From an uncultured Bacilli bacterium (GTDB lineage: Bacteria > Bacillota_I > Bacilli_A > RF39 > UBA660), in assembly GCA_934101345.1 (NCBI GenBank), contig CAKOQV010000029.1, positions 1 through 15,160 on the forward strand: a stretch of DNA of 15,160 nucleotides. Reading direction: 5' to 3'. Both the position numbers and the translations under genes were made by a program. The notes below the pieces were generated by a model. The model had not been told where the DNA came from and did no database searches. It saw only the letters and a list, made by a program, of their open reading frames with translations. This document shows positions 1-7,114 of the stretch, piece after piece. The number at the start of each line of letters is the position of its first letter. Position 1 is the first letter of the stretch.

Positions 1-50
1 ACTTTTTTATAATATGTCTATAGGCAGAAAAGAACTTTTTATAAAAAAGT
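1..50. repeat. inverted repeat at the left edge
   Basis: ACTTTTTTATAA (1-12) is the exact reverse complement of TTATAAAAAAGT (39-50), enclosing a 26-nt loop. It is all A/T apart from one pair, so it may be chance in such AT-rich DNA. It could be the tail of a terminator for a gene left of the window. I see no gene in 1-203 other than the start of rny. Confidence 0.35.
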
Positions 51-87
51 GTAACATATGATTGATTTCTCTAGAGTTGGCCATTTC

Positions 88-133
88 GCTTTTGATAAAA
101 GCACTTGACAAGAAAAAAAATCTAAGATAAAAT
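88..133 (+). promoter_or_regulatory. rny promoter with adjacent small inverted repeat
   Basis: A perfect -35 box TTGACA (105-110) is separated by exactly 17 nt from TAAAAT (128-133), a good -10 box. Just upstream GCTTTT-GAT-AAAAGC (88-102) forms a 6-bp inverted repeat ending 2 nt before the -35 box. No T-run follows it, so it could be an operator rather than a terminator. The transcript would have a leader of about 65 nt before the rny start at 204. Confidence 0.7.
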
Positions 134-203
134 TAACTTGTATAGTTTAAATTAATATTTAATGATTTTTTCTATAAAATATATTAAGAATGGAGGTATA
201 TAT

Positions 204-1757
204 ATGGACAAAACTGTTCTCTCCATTTTGTTATTTGTTCTTGGATTGGGAATAGGACTTGCTTTAGTATTTTTATTTAATTTTTTAAAGAATAAAAAAG
301 ATAATAATAAAGCCGATACTATAATAGATAAAGCTAAAAAAGAAGCTGAAAAGATTAAAAGAGATTCTTTATTTGAAACAAAAGAAGAAATTCATAAATT
401 AAAATTAGAAGCTGATAAAGAAATTAAAGAAAAGAAAAGTGAAGTAAAACAGCAAGAGGATAGGCTTCTTCAAAGAGAAAATAATATTGATAGAAGGGAT
501 ACTGCCCTTCAAAATAGAGAAACTGCTCTTGAAGAAAGAGAAAATAATTTACTTGATAAACAGCAAAAAATTCAAGAAGCTAAAGAAGAAATGGAAGAAA
601 TAAAAAGAAAAGAACTTGAAGAATTAGAAAGAATAAGCAAATATACAAAAGAACAAGCTCGTGATGCAGTTATGAAAATGGTTGAGACAAAGATGTCAAA
701 AGAAATAGCAGCATACATAAAAGAAATGGAATCTGAGGCTAAACTAGAAGTTGATGAAAGAGCTAAAGAATTACTTGTAGGTACTATGCAGAAATATGCA
801 GCAGATATTACAAGTGAGCAGACTGTATCAGTTATAGCACTACCTAACGATGAAATGAAAGGTAGATTAATTGGTAGAGAAGGAAGAAATATTAGAACTA
901 TAGAATCAGTAACCGGAGTTGACTTAATTATTGATGATACCCCAGAAGCTATAGTAATATCTAGTTTCGATCCACTAAGAAGAGAAATAGCGAGACTTAC
1001 ATTAGAAACTCTAATTAAAGATGGAAGAATTCATCCTGCTAGAATAGAAGAATTATATGCTAAGACCTGTGCTGACGTCAAACAAACCATAAAAGAGTTT
1101 GGTAAAAATGCTTTATATGAATTAGGACTATCAAAGATGGATCCTGAATTAGTTGAGATAGTAGGTAAACTACATTTTAGAAGTAGTTATGGGCAAAATG
1201 CCTTAACTCATTCAATGGAAGTAGCTAACCTAGCGGGTATTATGGCTAGTGAACTAGGAGAAAATGTAAATCTTGCTAAGAGAGCTGGATTATTACATGA
1301 TATAGGTAAAGCAATTGACTTTGAAATGGAAGGATCACATGTTAAAATAGGTGTAGATTTAGCTAAAAAATATGGTGAAGATGAAGTTGTTATAAATGCT
1401 ATTGCTTCCCACCATGGAGAAATTGCTCCTACCAGTATTATAGCATCAATTGTTGCAATAGCAGATGCAGTATCAGCATCACGCCCTGGAGCAAGAAATG
1501 ACTCTAGTGAAAACTATGTTCAAAGATTAGAGCAACTTGAAGAAATAGGAAACAAAATGCAAGGTGTAGAAAAAGCTTATGCTATTCAAGCAGGAAGAGA
1601 ACTTAGAGTAATGGTTAAACCTGATGAAGTAGATGATTTAACTGCTCATCAAATAGCTAGAGAAATAAAAGAAAAAATAGAAAACGAACTAAAATATCCT
1701 GGAACTATTAAAGTTACAGTAATAAGAGAAACTAGGGCTCAAGAAGAAGCAAAATAG
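204..1757 (+). CDS. rny: Ribonuclease Y, membrane-anchored endoribonuclease
   Basis: RNase Y starts decay of many mRNAs in low-GC Gram-positives by endonucleolytic cleavage at the inner face of the membrane. The 517-residue product has the family order: N-terminal membrane helix (about 5-25), long charged coiled coil (about 30-190), KH RNA-binding domain with GRLIGREGRN (220-229), and an HD domain with catalytic HD in LLHDIGKA (His365, Asp366) and a later SHHGE. The length is close to the roughly 520 residues of Bacillus RNase Y. The reading frame opens at 162, but I chose ATG 204 because GGAGG (192-196) sits 7 nt before it and the membrane helix then starts at once, as in the family. It has its own promoter. 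A weak A/U-rich hairpin followed by TTTTTT lies at its end (about 1741-1767). Confidence 0.97.
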   Translation: MDKTVLSILLFVLGLGIGLALVFLFNFLKNKKDNNKADTIIDKAKKEAEKIKRDSLFETKEEIHKLKLEADKEIKEKKSEVKQQEDRLLQRENNIDRRDTALQNRETALEERENNLLDKQQKIQEAKEEMEEIKRKELEELERISKYTKEQARDAVMKMVETKMSKEIAAYIKEMESEAKLEVDERAKELLVGTMQKYAADITSEQTVSVIALPNDEMKGRLIGREGRNIRTIESVTGVDLIIDDTPEAIVISSFDPLRREIARLTLETLIKDGRIHPARIEELYAKTCADVKQTIKEFGKNALYELGLSKMDPELVEIVGKLHFRSSYGQNALTHSMEVANLAGIMASELGENVNLAKRAGLLHDIGKAIDFEMEGSHVKIGVDLAKKYGEDEVVINAIASHHGEIAPTSIIASIVAIADAVSASRPGARNDSSENYVQRLEQLEEIGNKMQGVEKAYAIQAGRELRVMVKPDEVDDLTAHQIAREIKEKIENELKYPGTIKVTVIRETRAQEEAK

Positions 1758-1768
1758 TTTCTTTTTTA

Positions 1769-1797
1769 TTTACAATTTCACTTAAAAATGTTATACT
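1769..1797 (+). promoter_or_regulatory. promoter of the ftsY-ylxM operon
   Basis: TTTACA (1769-1774), 17 nt, then TATACT (1792-1797). It lies between the rny stop (1757) and the next start codon (1820) and would drive the six-gene run ending at 4769. Confidence 0.65.
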
Positions 1798-1819
1798 TTA
1801 GAAGTAAGGAAGTAAGGTT

Positions 1820-2146
1820 ATGAATATAAGTTGTAAAGATAATGAAAAATTTGAGTTTAATAGAAGGGTAAATCATGGATGTGGTTTTAATTTTGAACTA
1901 TCATCAGATGAAGTTTATCAAATTAATTATATGAATTACATTGGAGAAATTGAAGAACAATTTTATACTATGTGTCCAAGATGTGGTTATATAATACCAA
2001 TAGATAAATCTATACTAAACGATTATGAAATTGGTTTAGCAAGAAGAAAAAGCAATGATGATGGAGAATTATATCTAAAAAATAATATTCTATCAGAATA
2101 TACTAATGTTGCAGAAAGAGGAAGAGTAAGAAAGAAAACATTATAA
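1820..2146 (+). CDS. Small cysteine-containing protein, possible zinc ribbon
   Basis: I do not recognise this 108-residue protein as a named family. It carries His19-x-Cys21 and a zinc-ribbon-like knuckle Cys52-P-R-Cys55-G, plus Cys5, so a single structural zinc site is plausible. There is no signal peptide or membrane segment, and the C-terminus is basic (RGRVRKKTL). The start is supported by a GGAAGTAAGG purine stretch just upstream and by the promoter at 1769-1797. Its stop codon (2144-2146) overlaps the ribosome binding site of ftsY, so translation of the two is probably linked. First position in an operon with ftsY and ylxM hints at a housekeeping role near translation or membrane targeting, but that is inference from position only. 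Confidence 0.7.
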   Translation: MNISCKDNEKFEFNRRVNHGCGFNFELSSDEVYQINYMNYIGEIEEQFYTMCPRCGYIIPIDKSILNDYEIGLARRKSNDDGELYLKNNILSEYTNVAERGRVRKKTL

Positions 2147-2157
2147 GGAGGTTTATT

Positions 2158-3120
2158 GTGGGTTTATTTAATAAAATAAAAAGTGTCTTTAGTAAAGATA
2201 AAGATGCTGTTAAATATGATGAAGCACTTATTAAAACAAGAAAAGAGTTTTCTACAAAAATAAGTGATTTATCAAAAAAATATAAAAATATTGGTGAGGA
2301 TTATTTTGAAGAACTAGAAGATATTCTTATAATGGCGGATATTGGAATAAATACCGTTATGAAGTTTGTTGATAAATTAAAGAAAAGAGCCAAAGAAGAA
2401 AATATTAAAGATACTGACACACTAAAAGAAATAATCGTTGATGAAATGCTTATTATGTATGTAGATAACAAAGTACTAAATACCAAGATAAAATATAGTG
2501 AAGAAGGCCCAACAGTTATTCTCTTTGTAGGAGTAAATGGTGTTGGTAAAACAACAAGTATTGGTAAAATAGCAAATAGAATGAAAAATGCTGGTAAGAA
2601 AGTTATTCTAGTAGCAGGTGATACCTTTAGAGCGGGTGCTGCCGAACAATTAGTAGAATGGGGTAAAAAAATTGATGTACCAGTAGTTACCACAAGTAGT
2701 AAAGACCCATCAGCAGCCGTCTATGATGGAATAGATACTGCAATTAAAGGCGAGTATGATGTTGTTCTTATAGATACCGCCGGTAGATTACAAAATAAAG
2801 TTAATCTAATGAATGAATTATCAAAGATGAATAAAGTAATAAAGAAAGTAATACCAGATGCTCCTCATGAAGTACTATTAGTTGTAGATGCTACTACCGG
2901 ACAAAATGGTATCCAGCAGGCTAAAGCCTTTAAAGAAGTAACTGATGTCAGTGGCATCATCCTAACTAAACTAGACGGAAGCGCTAAAGGTGGAATAGTT
3001 CTTGCTATTAAAGAAGAAGTAGATATACCAGTAAAATTTGTTGGACTAGGAGAAGGAACTGATGATTTAGAACCATTTGATATTGAAAAATATATCTATG
3101 GCTTATTTAAAGATTTATAG
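2158..3120 (+). CDS. ftsY: Signal recognition particle receptor FtsY
   Basis: FtsY is the SRP receptor GTPase. It binds Ffh on ribosome-nascent chain complexes and hands them to the Sec translocon at the membrane. The 320-residue protein is essentially an NG core with a very short charged N-terminus, about the size of Bacillus FtsY and without the long acidic A domain of E. coli. Visible GTPase motifs are the P-loop GVNGVGKTT (125-133), DTFRAGAAEQL (155-165, SRP-GTPase insertion box), DTAGR (206-210) and TKLDG (270-274), followed by GGIVL. The start is GTG, set by AAGGAGG (2145-2151) 6 nt upstream. That site overlaps the preceding stop codon. The next gene follows after 15 nt. Confidence 0.97.
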   Translation: MGLFNKIKSVFSKDKDAVKYDEALIKTRKEFSTKISDLSKKYKNIGEDYFEELEDILIMADIGINTVMKFVDKLKKRAKEENIKDTDTLKEIIVDEMLIMYVDNKVLNTKIKYSEEGPTVILFVGVNGVGKTTSIGKIANRMKNAGKKVILVAGDTFRAGAAEQLVEWGKKIDVPVVTTSSKDPSAAVYDGIDTAIKGEYDVVLIDTAGRLQNKVNLMNELSKMNKVIKKVIPDAPHEVLLVVDATTGQNGIQQAKAFKEVTDVSGIILTKLDGSAKGGIVLAIKEEVDIPVKFVGLGEGTDDLEPFDIEKYIYGLFKDL

Positions 3121-3135
3121 AAAGGGATTGATAAC

Positions 3136-3456
3136 ATGAAAAAAGAAGTTAGTAAAAAAAATACTAAACCAAAGAAAGAAGAAAAGTACAAAATATTTGA
3201 CTCTGTAAAATTAAAAAGGACTGAGTTTATAATAACTCTAGTAGTAGGAGTAATATTTTTAGTACTATTATTCTTTGCTATTACTAATGAAGTATTTATG
3301 CCAGCAGCACTTATTTCTTTTGCATTATTTCTATTTTGTATCTGTTACTATTACATCGATGACGAAAAAAAGAAAAAACTAGTATATACATTATTTGGAC
3401 TTGGAGTATTACTTATCATAATTGAAGTAATATATACAATGGTAAAGATAAACTAA
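3136..3456 (+). CDS. Small three-helix membrane protein
   Basis: Unrecognised 106-residue protein. Residues 1-30 are very lysine-rich (KKxxKKNTKPKKEEK), followed by three hydrophobic segments at about 31-49, 54-73 and 82-101, with a charged loop DDEKKKK between the last two. By the positive-inside rule the basic N-terminus should be cytoplasmic. No catalytic motif is visible. The gene sits 15 nt after ftsY with AAAGGGA upstream, and only one nucleotide separates its stop from the ylxM start, so it is clearly an operon member. A link to membrane protein targeting is possible from context but not shown by the sequence. Confidence 0.8.
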   Translation: MKKEVSKKNTKPKKEEKYKIFDSVKLKRTEFIITLVVGVIFLVLLFFAITNEVFMPAALISFALFLFCICYYYIDDEKKKKLVYTLFGLGVLLIIIEVIYTMVKIN

Positions 3457-3457
3457 T

Positions 3458-3751
3458 ATGGAAGAAAGAAATTATTTAATAATTTTATATGATTATTATG
3501 GTGAATTATTAACAGATAAACAAAAAATGTATTTTGAAGATTACTATTTCAATAATCTTTCACTAGGAGAAATAAGTGAGAATGATGGTTATAGTAGAAA
3601 TGCTATTCATAAAAATATTAAGACTGCTGAAGAAAAATTATACTTTTATGAAGAAAAACTAGAGTTATATAAAAAGAAAAAGTTACTTGAAGATATTATT
3701 AAAGATATCGATAATGAAGAAATAAAGAATAAAATAAGGGAGATATTATGA
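3458..3751 (+). CDS. ylxM: YlxM-family helix-turn-helix protein (UPF0122)
   Basis: YlxM proteins are small (about 100 residues) helix-turn-helix proteins usually encoded beside ffh; they bind SRP components and modulate SRP activity. This 97-residue protein shows the family pattern: an N-terminal L-x-D-x-Y-G-x-L-L-T-x-K-Q region, then YFxDYYFNNLSLGEISENDGYSRNAIHKNIKTAEEKL, which reads as a sigma-70 region-4-like helix-turn-helix, then a lysine- and glutamate-rich helical tail. The ATG lies one nucleotide after the previous stop (TAATATG), so translation is probably coupled. Its own stop overlaps the next start (ATGA). Linkage to ftsY with no ffh next to it is a variant of the usual order. Confidence 0.85.
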   Translation: MEERNYLIILYDYYGELLTDKQKMYFEDYYFNNLSLGEISENDGYSRNAIHKNIKTAEEKLYFYEEKLELYKKKKLLEDIIKDIDNEEIKNKIREIL

Positions 3752-3882
3752 CAAGTAGAAAATATAAAATGTACTATGATTATCGTAAGAGAACAAATGG
3801 TGGATTTTTAGATGCTATGTTTTTATGTGGCATAATGATTAGTGCTTCAGTTTTAGTATTTCTCGCTTTAATAGGAGGATAA
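3748..3882 (+). CDS. 44-residue single-pass membrane peptide
   Basis: A short frame, MTSRKYKMYYDYRKR at the N-terminus, then a hydrophobic segment (about residues 20-42) ending in LALIGG. Three observations support it as real. Its ATG overlaps the ylxM TGA stop (ATGA), a classic coupling arrangement. The frame fills the whole gap up to the next gene. Its last codons contain the AGGAGG (3873-3878) ribosome binding site of the AAA+ gene. It has a basic, tyrosine-rich head and one membrane helix, so the head should face the cytoplasm. I recognise no family. Its position suggests it may act with the AAA+ protein encoded 3 nt downstream. Confidence 0.65.
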   Translation: MTSRKYKMYYDYRKRTNGGFLDAMFLCGIMISASVLVFLALIGG

Positions 3883-3884
3883 CT

Positions 3885-4769
3885 ATGGATTCAATATTAG
3901 ATCGTTTTGCAGATAACTTAACCGAAGTTACATATATTACAAATCCCGCAGTAGCAAGAGATGATGAAATAAAAAAATTAATATTAGTACTTTTAACCCC
4001 AGAAAAATCAGCCGTTCTAGTAGGTAAACCAGGTATAGGTAAAACCGCTATCGTTGAAGGCCTTGCATATCGTATTCAAAGAAACGAAGTACCCGATGCT
4101 CTTCAAGGTTACACTATATATAGAGTTAATACCACGGCACTAATTAATAGCAATGGTGAAGAAAATAGAGTATTAAAACTAGTAGAGGAATTAAAAAATA
4201 GAGAAAAGGTAATCCTTTTCATTGATGAAATACATACTTTAATAGGTAATGGCTCACTAGACTTAGCCAATATGTTTAAAGAGGGTCTAAGTAGAGGAAG
4301 TATTAAGATAATTGGAGCTACAACTACATATGAATATGAAAGATATATAATGAGAGATAAAGCTTTCTTAAGAAGATTCGAAAAAGTAGATGTATCTGAA
4401 CCTACTGAGGAAATGACGGTAGAAATACTACTTAAGACATTACCAAAATTAGAAAAACAAACTGGAGTAATTCTTCCGTATACTGACTTTATCAATGAAA
4501 AAATAATGAAATTTATTGTTAATATGACAACTGAATTTAAAAGAGTATATGAAATATCATCAAGATATCCAGATATTGCCTTAGTTATATTAAGACAATG
4601 CTTCTCTAATGCTATATATGAAAATAGAAGAACTATAAATTTAAAAAATATATATGATGCCATAAAGACTACCAAAGCAGTATATCCTGATGTTATAGCT
4701 AAAGAACTAATAGAATTCAAAGAAATATTTAAAGATGAATTAAAGATTGAAGGAACTATCCTAGATTAG
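3885..4769 (+). CDS. Stand-alone AAA+ ATPase resembling the first ATPase domain of ClpB/ClpC
   Basis: A 294-residue protein that aligns by eye with nucleotide-binding domain 1 of ClpA/B/C. The start (LDRFADNLTE) matches the point where that domain begins. Then come Walker A GKPGIGKT (47-54), AIVEGLA, Walker B FIDEIH (112-117), sensor-1 region GATTTYEYERYI (144-155), arginine finger RRF (163-165), and a C-terminal lid with a sensor-2-like SSRYPDIAL. Missing are the Clp N-domain, the middle coiled coil, the second ATPase domain and any ClpP-binding loop. The canonical pore-loop KYRG is also absent: residues 85-95 read ALINSNGEENR. ATP binding and hydrolysis look intact, but threading of substrates by the usual tyrosine does not. 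The start is fixed by AGGAGG 6 nt upstream. It is the last gene of the ftsY-ylxM run, and its role is unknown. Confidence 0.85.
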   Translation: MDSILDRFADNLTEVTYITNPAVARDDEIKKLILVLLTPEKSAVLVGKPGIGKTAIVEGLAYRIQRNEVPDALQGYTIYRVNTTALINSNGEENRVLKLVEELKNREKVILFIDEIHTLIGNGSLDLANMFKEGLSRGSIKIIGATTTYEYERYIMRDKAFLRRFEKVDVSEPTEEMTVEILLKTLPKLEKQTGVILPYTDFINEKIMKFIVNMTTEFKRVYEISSRYPDIALVILRQCFSNAIYENRRTINLKNIYDAIKTTKAVYPDVIAKELIEFKEIFKDELKIEGTILD

Positions 4770-4777
4770 TTCTTTTT
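4750..4777 (+). terminator. intrinsic terminator overlapping the AAA+ stop codon
   Basis: GAACTA (4753-4758) pairs with TAGTTC (4767-4772), extendable outward by a G-T and two A-T pairs, with an 8-nt loop and TTTTT (4773-4777). The TAG stop (4767-4769) lies inside the 3' arm. Confidence 0.6.
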
Positions 4778-4790
4778 CTTTAAAATTATA

Positions 4791-4819
4791 TTGACATATT
4801 ACCAATATTATAATACTAT
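4791..4819 (+). promoter_or_regulatory. promoter of the coiled-coil membrane protein gene
   Basis: A perfect TTGACA (4791-4796), 17 nt, then TACTAT (4814-4819). A perfect TATAAT at 4809-4814 is only 12 nt from the -35 box, so it is either fortuitous or uses a different -35. The position, just after a terminator and before ATG 4836, supports a promoter here. Confidence 0.55.
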
Positions 4820-4835
4820 ATATATCGTGAGTTTT

Positions 4836-5531
4836 ATGGAAGAAAAAATTATAGAAATAAAGGAAATATTATTAAAAATAAATAATTTAAATAATGAAAT
4901 ATCATATTTAGATACATTAATAATTAAATATGAAAAAGAAATAGATAAACAAGAAGAAAAAATTAACAATTATACATTTAATATCAGAGATAAAATAAAC
5001 TATTTACATAATGAAAAAAAAGAAGTACAAGAAAGAAGAAAAAATTTAGAAAAATCTAAGAAAAAGTTAAGACAAAAGATAGTTCTAACATTACTTACTA
5101 TTATATGTTTATTATCACTTTTAGTAGTAAATAATAAAACATTAAGTATTATATTTTTATTAACTTCAATTTTAGGTTCAGGCTCAATAGTTTTAAACAT
5201 ACTATCCAATAAAAAACAAGAAAAAGAATTAAATAAATATAACATAGAAGAAATAAATAGTAGTATTGAAAAAGCAGTTAACAATTTAGATGAGAAAAAT
5301 AATAAAAAGTTAAAACCACTATTCGAAAAAAAAGAAAAAGTTTCTGTTCAAGAATCACTACTAAGAAAAGAAAGAATAGTGAAGAAAAAAGAACTAATTC
5401 ATTTGGAAAAAGAAAGAGATAATAGATATAAAGAATTATTTGAAGTTATGGAAGATGAAGTTAAGCTATCAAATAGTGAAATAGAAGGCCAATTAGAAAT
5501 ACCAGGAATAAAAAAAGTAAGAAATAGGTAA
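4836..5531 (+). CDS. Coiled-coil protein with a central membrane hairpin
   Basis: Unrecognised 231-residue protein. A highly charged helical region (about 1-80) precedes two hydrophobic segments (about 82-99 and 103-126) separated by a very short NNKT turn, then a second charged helical region (about 127-220) with heptad-like spacing. Both helical arms should project on the same side, probably the cytoplasm, as a membrane-anchored coiled-coil pair. The open frame extends upstream to a TTG at 4791, but that codon is part of the -35 box. I chose ATG 4836, which opens MEEKIIEIKEI; GTGAG (4828-4832) is its only, weak, ribosome binding site. It is a single-gene unit with its own promoter and terminator. 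A structural or scaffolding role is a guess. Confidence 0.75.
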   Translation: MEEKIIEIKEILLKINNLNNEISYLDTLIIKYEKEIDKQEEKINNYTFNIRDKINYLHNEKKEVQERRKNLEKSKKKLRQKIVLTLLTIICLLSLLVVNNKTLSIIFLLTSILGSGSIVLNILSNKKQEKELNKYNIEEINSSIEKAVNNLDEKNNKKLKPLFEKKEKVSVQESLLRKERIVKKKELIHLEKERDNRYKELFEVMEDEVKLSNSEIEGQLEIPGIKKVRNR

Positions 5532-5561
5532 TATAAACAAAAATATTATCTATTTTATTTT
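5522..5561 (+). terminator. terminator overlapping the end of the coiled-coil gene
   Basis: AAATAGGTAATAT (5522-5534) pairs with ATATTATCTATTT (5543-5555) over 13 bp with one G-T pair and an 8-nt A-rich loop, then TATTTT. The TAA stop (5529-5531) is in the 5' arm of the stem. Confidence 0.6.
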
Positions 5562-5587
5562 CAAAAACAACAAAAATAATATATAAT
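5559..5587 (+). promoter_or_regulatory. murE promoter candidate
   Basis: A perfect TATAAT (5582-5587) lies 22 nt before the murE ATG. A weak -35, TTTCAA (5559-5564), is 17 nt upstream, in the T-rich tail of the preceding terminator. Confidence 0.45.
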
Positions 5588-5608
5588 ATTATTAGAGGTG
5601 AATTAATT

Positions 5609-7057
5609 ATGAAATTAGAAAAAGTATTAGATAAAGTAGAATATAGTATTATTAATGGTAATACCAATATAGAAATAACTGATATCTGCTATGACTCTAG
5701 AAAAATAAAAGAAGGTTGTCTATTTATATGTCTAGTAGGTTCTTCGTTTGATGGCCATGACTATATAGATAGTGCTATAGAAAAAGGTGCTAAAGCAGTA
5801 CTTGTAGAAAAAAATATTACTAGAGAGGGTATTACTATTATAAAAGTAAATAATACAAGAAGAGTATTATCCCAAATATCAATAAATTATTTTAAAAATC
5901 CAAGTAGTAAACTAATTACTATTGCTATTACTGGTACTAAAGGTAAGACTACAACTTCCTTTATGATAAAAAATATTCTTGAAGAAGATAACAAGAAAGT
6001 AGGAGTAATAGGTACTATGGGAGTGTTTTTTAAAGATAAACATTATAGTACAGTAAATACAACTCCTGAAAGTTATGATATTCAAAAGTATCTAAATGAA
6101 ATGGTAAATGATGGTGTAGAATATCTAGTAATGGAAGTATCTTCTCAAGCATTAAAAGTAGGTAGAGTAGACGGTATGCTATTTGATTATGGAATATTTA
6201 CTAACTTAAGTGAAGATCATATAGGAGAAAATGAACATAAAGATATGGAAGAATATATATATTGCAAAAGTTTATTATTCAAAATGTGTAAAAATGGAAT
6301 TTTTAATATAGATGATACTTACTACAATAATATGATTAAAAATAGTACATGTAATATATATACCTTTGGTCATAACAAAGAAGCAAATCTAGTAATAGAT
6401 AAAGTAGAATTACTTAGAAAAGAACATTTTATTGGCTTAGAAATGACCACTAGTGGAATAGTAAATGATAAATTTCTAGTAAATACCCCAGGAGAGTTTT
6501 CTGCTTATAATAGTGCATGTGCAATCCTTACTACTAGTTTACTTGGTTGTAATATAAACAGTATAAAAAATGCTTTATCACAAGTAGCAGTAAGAGGTAG
6601 AGTAGAGATAGTACCAGTAAGTAATAAATATACAGTTATTATAGATTATGCACATAATGGAGTATCTACTGAAAGTATTCTAACTACTATGAGAAAATAT
6701 AATCCTAAAAGAATAGTAAGTTTATTTGGATGTGGTGGTAACAGAAGTAAAGATAGAAGATATGATATGGGTGAAGCATCAGGAAAATATGCTGATTTAT
6801 CTATTATAACTGAAGATAATTCTAGATATGAAGATGTCAATGATATAATGAATGACATCGAAGTAGGTATAAAGAAAACAAATGGTAAATATATAAAAAT
6901 ACCTGACCGTAAAGAAGCAATTAAATATGCCATAGATAATGCTATGGAAGGAGATATCATCCTAATACTAGGAAAAGGTCATGAAACATATCAAGAAAAG
7001 AATGGTGAAAGAACTCATTTTGATGACCGTGAAGAAGTATTAAAATTATTCAAATAA
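5609..7057 (+). CDS. murE: UDP-N-acetylmuramoyl-tripeptide synthetase (MurE)
   Basis: MurE is the cytoplasmic ATP-dependent ligase that adds the third amino acid of the peptidoglycan stem peptide to UDP-MurNAc-L-Ala-D-Glu. The 482-residue length is typical. Visible landmarks are the N-domain DSRKIKEGCLFICLVG and FDGHDYIDSAIEKGA, the Mur-ligase ATP loop GTKGKTTT (109-116), TTPES, EVSSQALKVGR, NLSEDHIGEN, VIIDYAHN, GCGGNRSKDRR and GKGHE (455-459). At the amino-acid-selecting site the sequence is DNSR (403-406). Meso-diaminopimelate enzymes usually have DNPR and lysine enzymes DNPA, so the retained arginine favours diaminopimelate, though the proline is replaced. AGAGGTG (5594-5600) lies 8 nt before the ATG. 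No clear terminator follows, so some readthrough into the next gene is possible. Confidence 0.95.
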   Translation: MKLEKVLDKVEYSIINGNTNIEITDICYDSRKIKEGCLFICLVGSSFDGHDYIDSAIEKGAKAVLVEKNITREGITIIKVNNTRRVLSQISINYFKNPSSKLITIAITGTKGKTTTSFMIKNILEEDNKKVGVIGTMGVFFKDKHYSTVNTTPESYDIQKYLNEMVNDGVEYLVMEVSSQALKVGRVDGMLFDYGIFTNLSEDHIGENEHKDMEEYIYCKSLLFKMCKNGIFNIDDTYYNNMIKNSTCNIYTFGHNKEANLVIDKVELLRKEHFIGLEMTTSGIVNDKFLVNTPGEFSAYNSACAILTTSLLGCNINSIKNALSQVAVRGRVEIVPVSNKYTVIIDYAHNGVSTESILTTMRKYNPKRIVSLFGCGGNRSKDRRYDMGEASGKYADLSIITEDNSRYEDVNDIMNDIEVGIKKTNGKYIKIPDRKEAIKYAIDNAMEGDIILILGKGHETYQEKNGERTHFDDREEVLKLFK

Positions 7058-7059
7058 CA

Positions 7060-7088
7060 TTGAATAGTTAATTAAATTGTGATAGTAT
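7060..7088 (+). promoter_or_regulatory. promoter candidate for the DUF1015 gene
   Basis: TTGAAT (7060-7065), 17 nt, TAGTAT (7083-7088). The -35 box is also the right arm of a small hairpin (TATTCAA 7047-7053 with TTGAATA 7060-7066) whose loop holds the murE stop codon. No T-run follows, so I do not call it a terminator. Confidence 0.5.
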
Positions 7089-7114
7089 ATAAATTAGAAA
7101 AGGAGGGTATAAAA

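Noticed and set aside
162..203. Upstream extension of rny by 14 residues
   Set aside because: No ribosome binding site precedes 162, while GGAGG sits at the right distance before 204 and gives the family N-terminus.
1741..1767. Terminator after rny
   Set aside because: A possible AAGAA/TTCTT stem with a ten-base loop precedes six T, but it is almost all A-U and weak; not listed as a feature.
3720..3760. Mycoplasma-type code with TGA as tryptophan
   Set aside because: All tryptophans I checked are TGG, and ylxM ends in TGA exactly where the next gene begins with an ATGA overlap; the standard bacterial code fits.
4109..4720. 203-residue open frame on the minus strand
   Set aside because: It lies entirely opposite the AAA+ gene, which has clear conserved motifs and a strong ribosome binding site; the minus-strand product is a low-complexity hydrophobic translation typical of antisense AT-rich DNA.
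4791..4835. TTG start for the coiled-coil protein
   Set aside because: The TTG belongs to a perfect -35 box (TTGACA); ATG 4836 is the better start.
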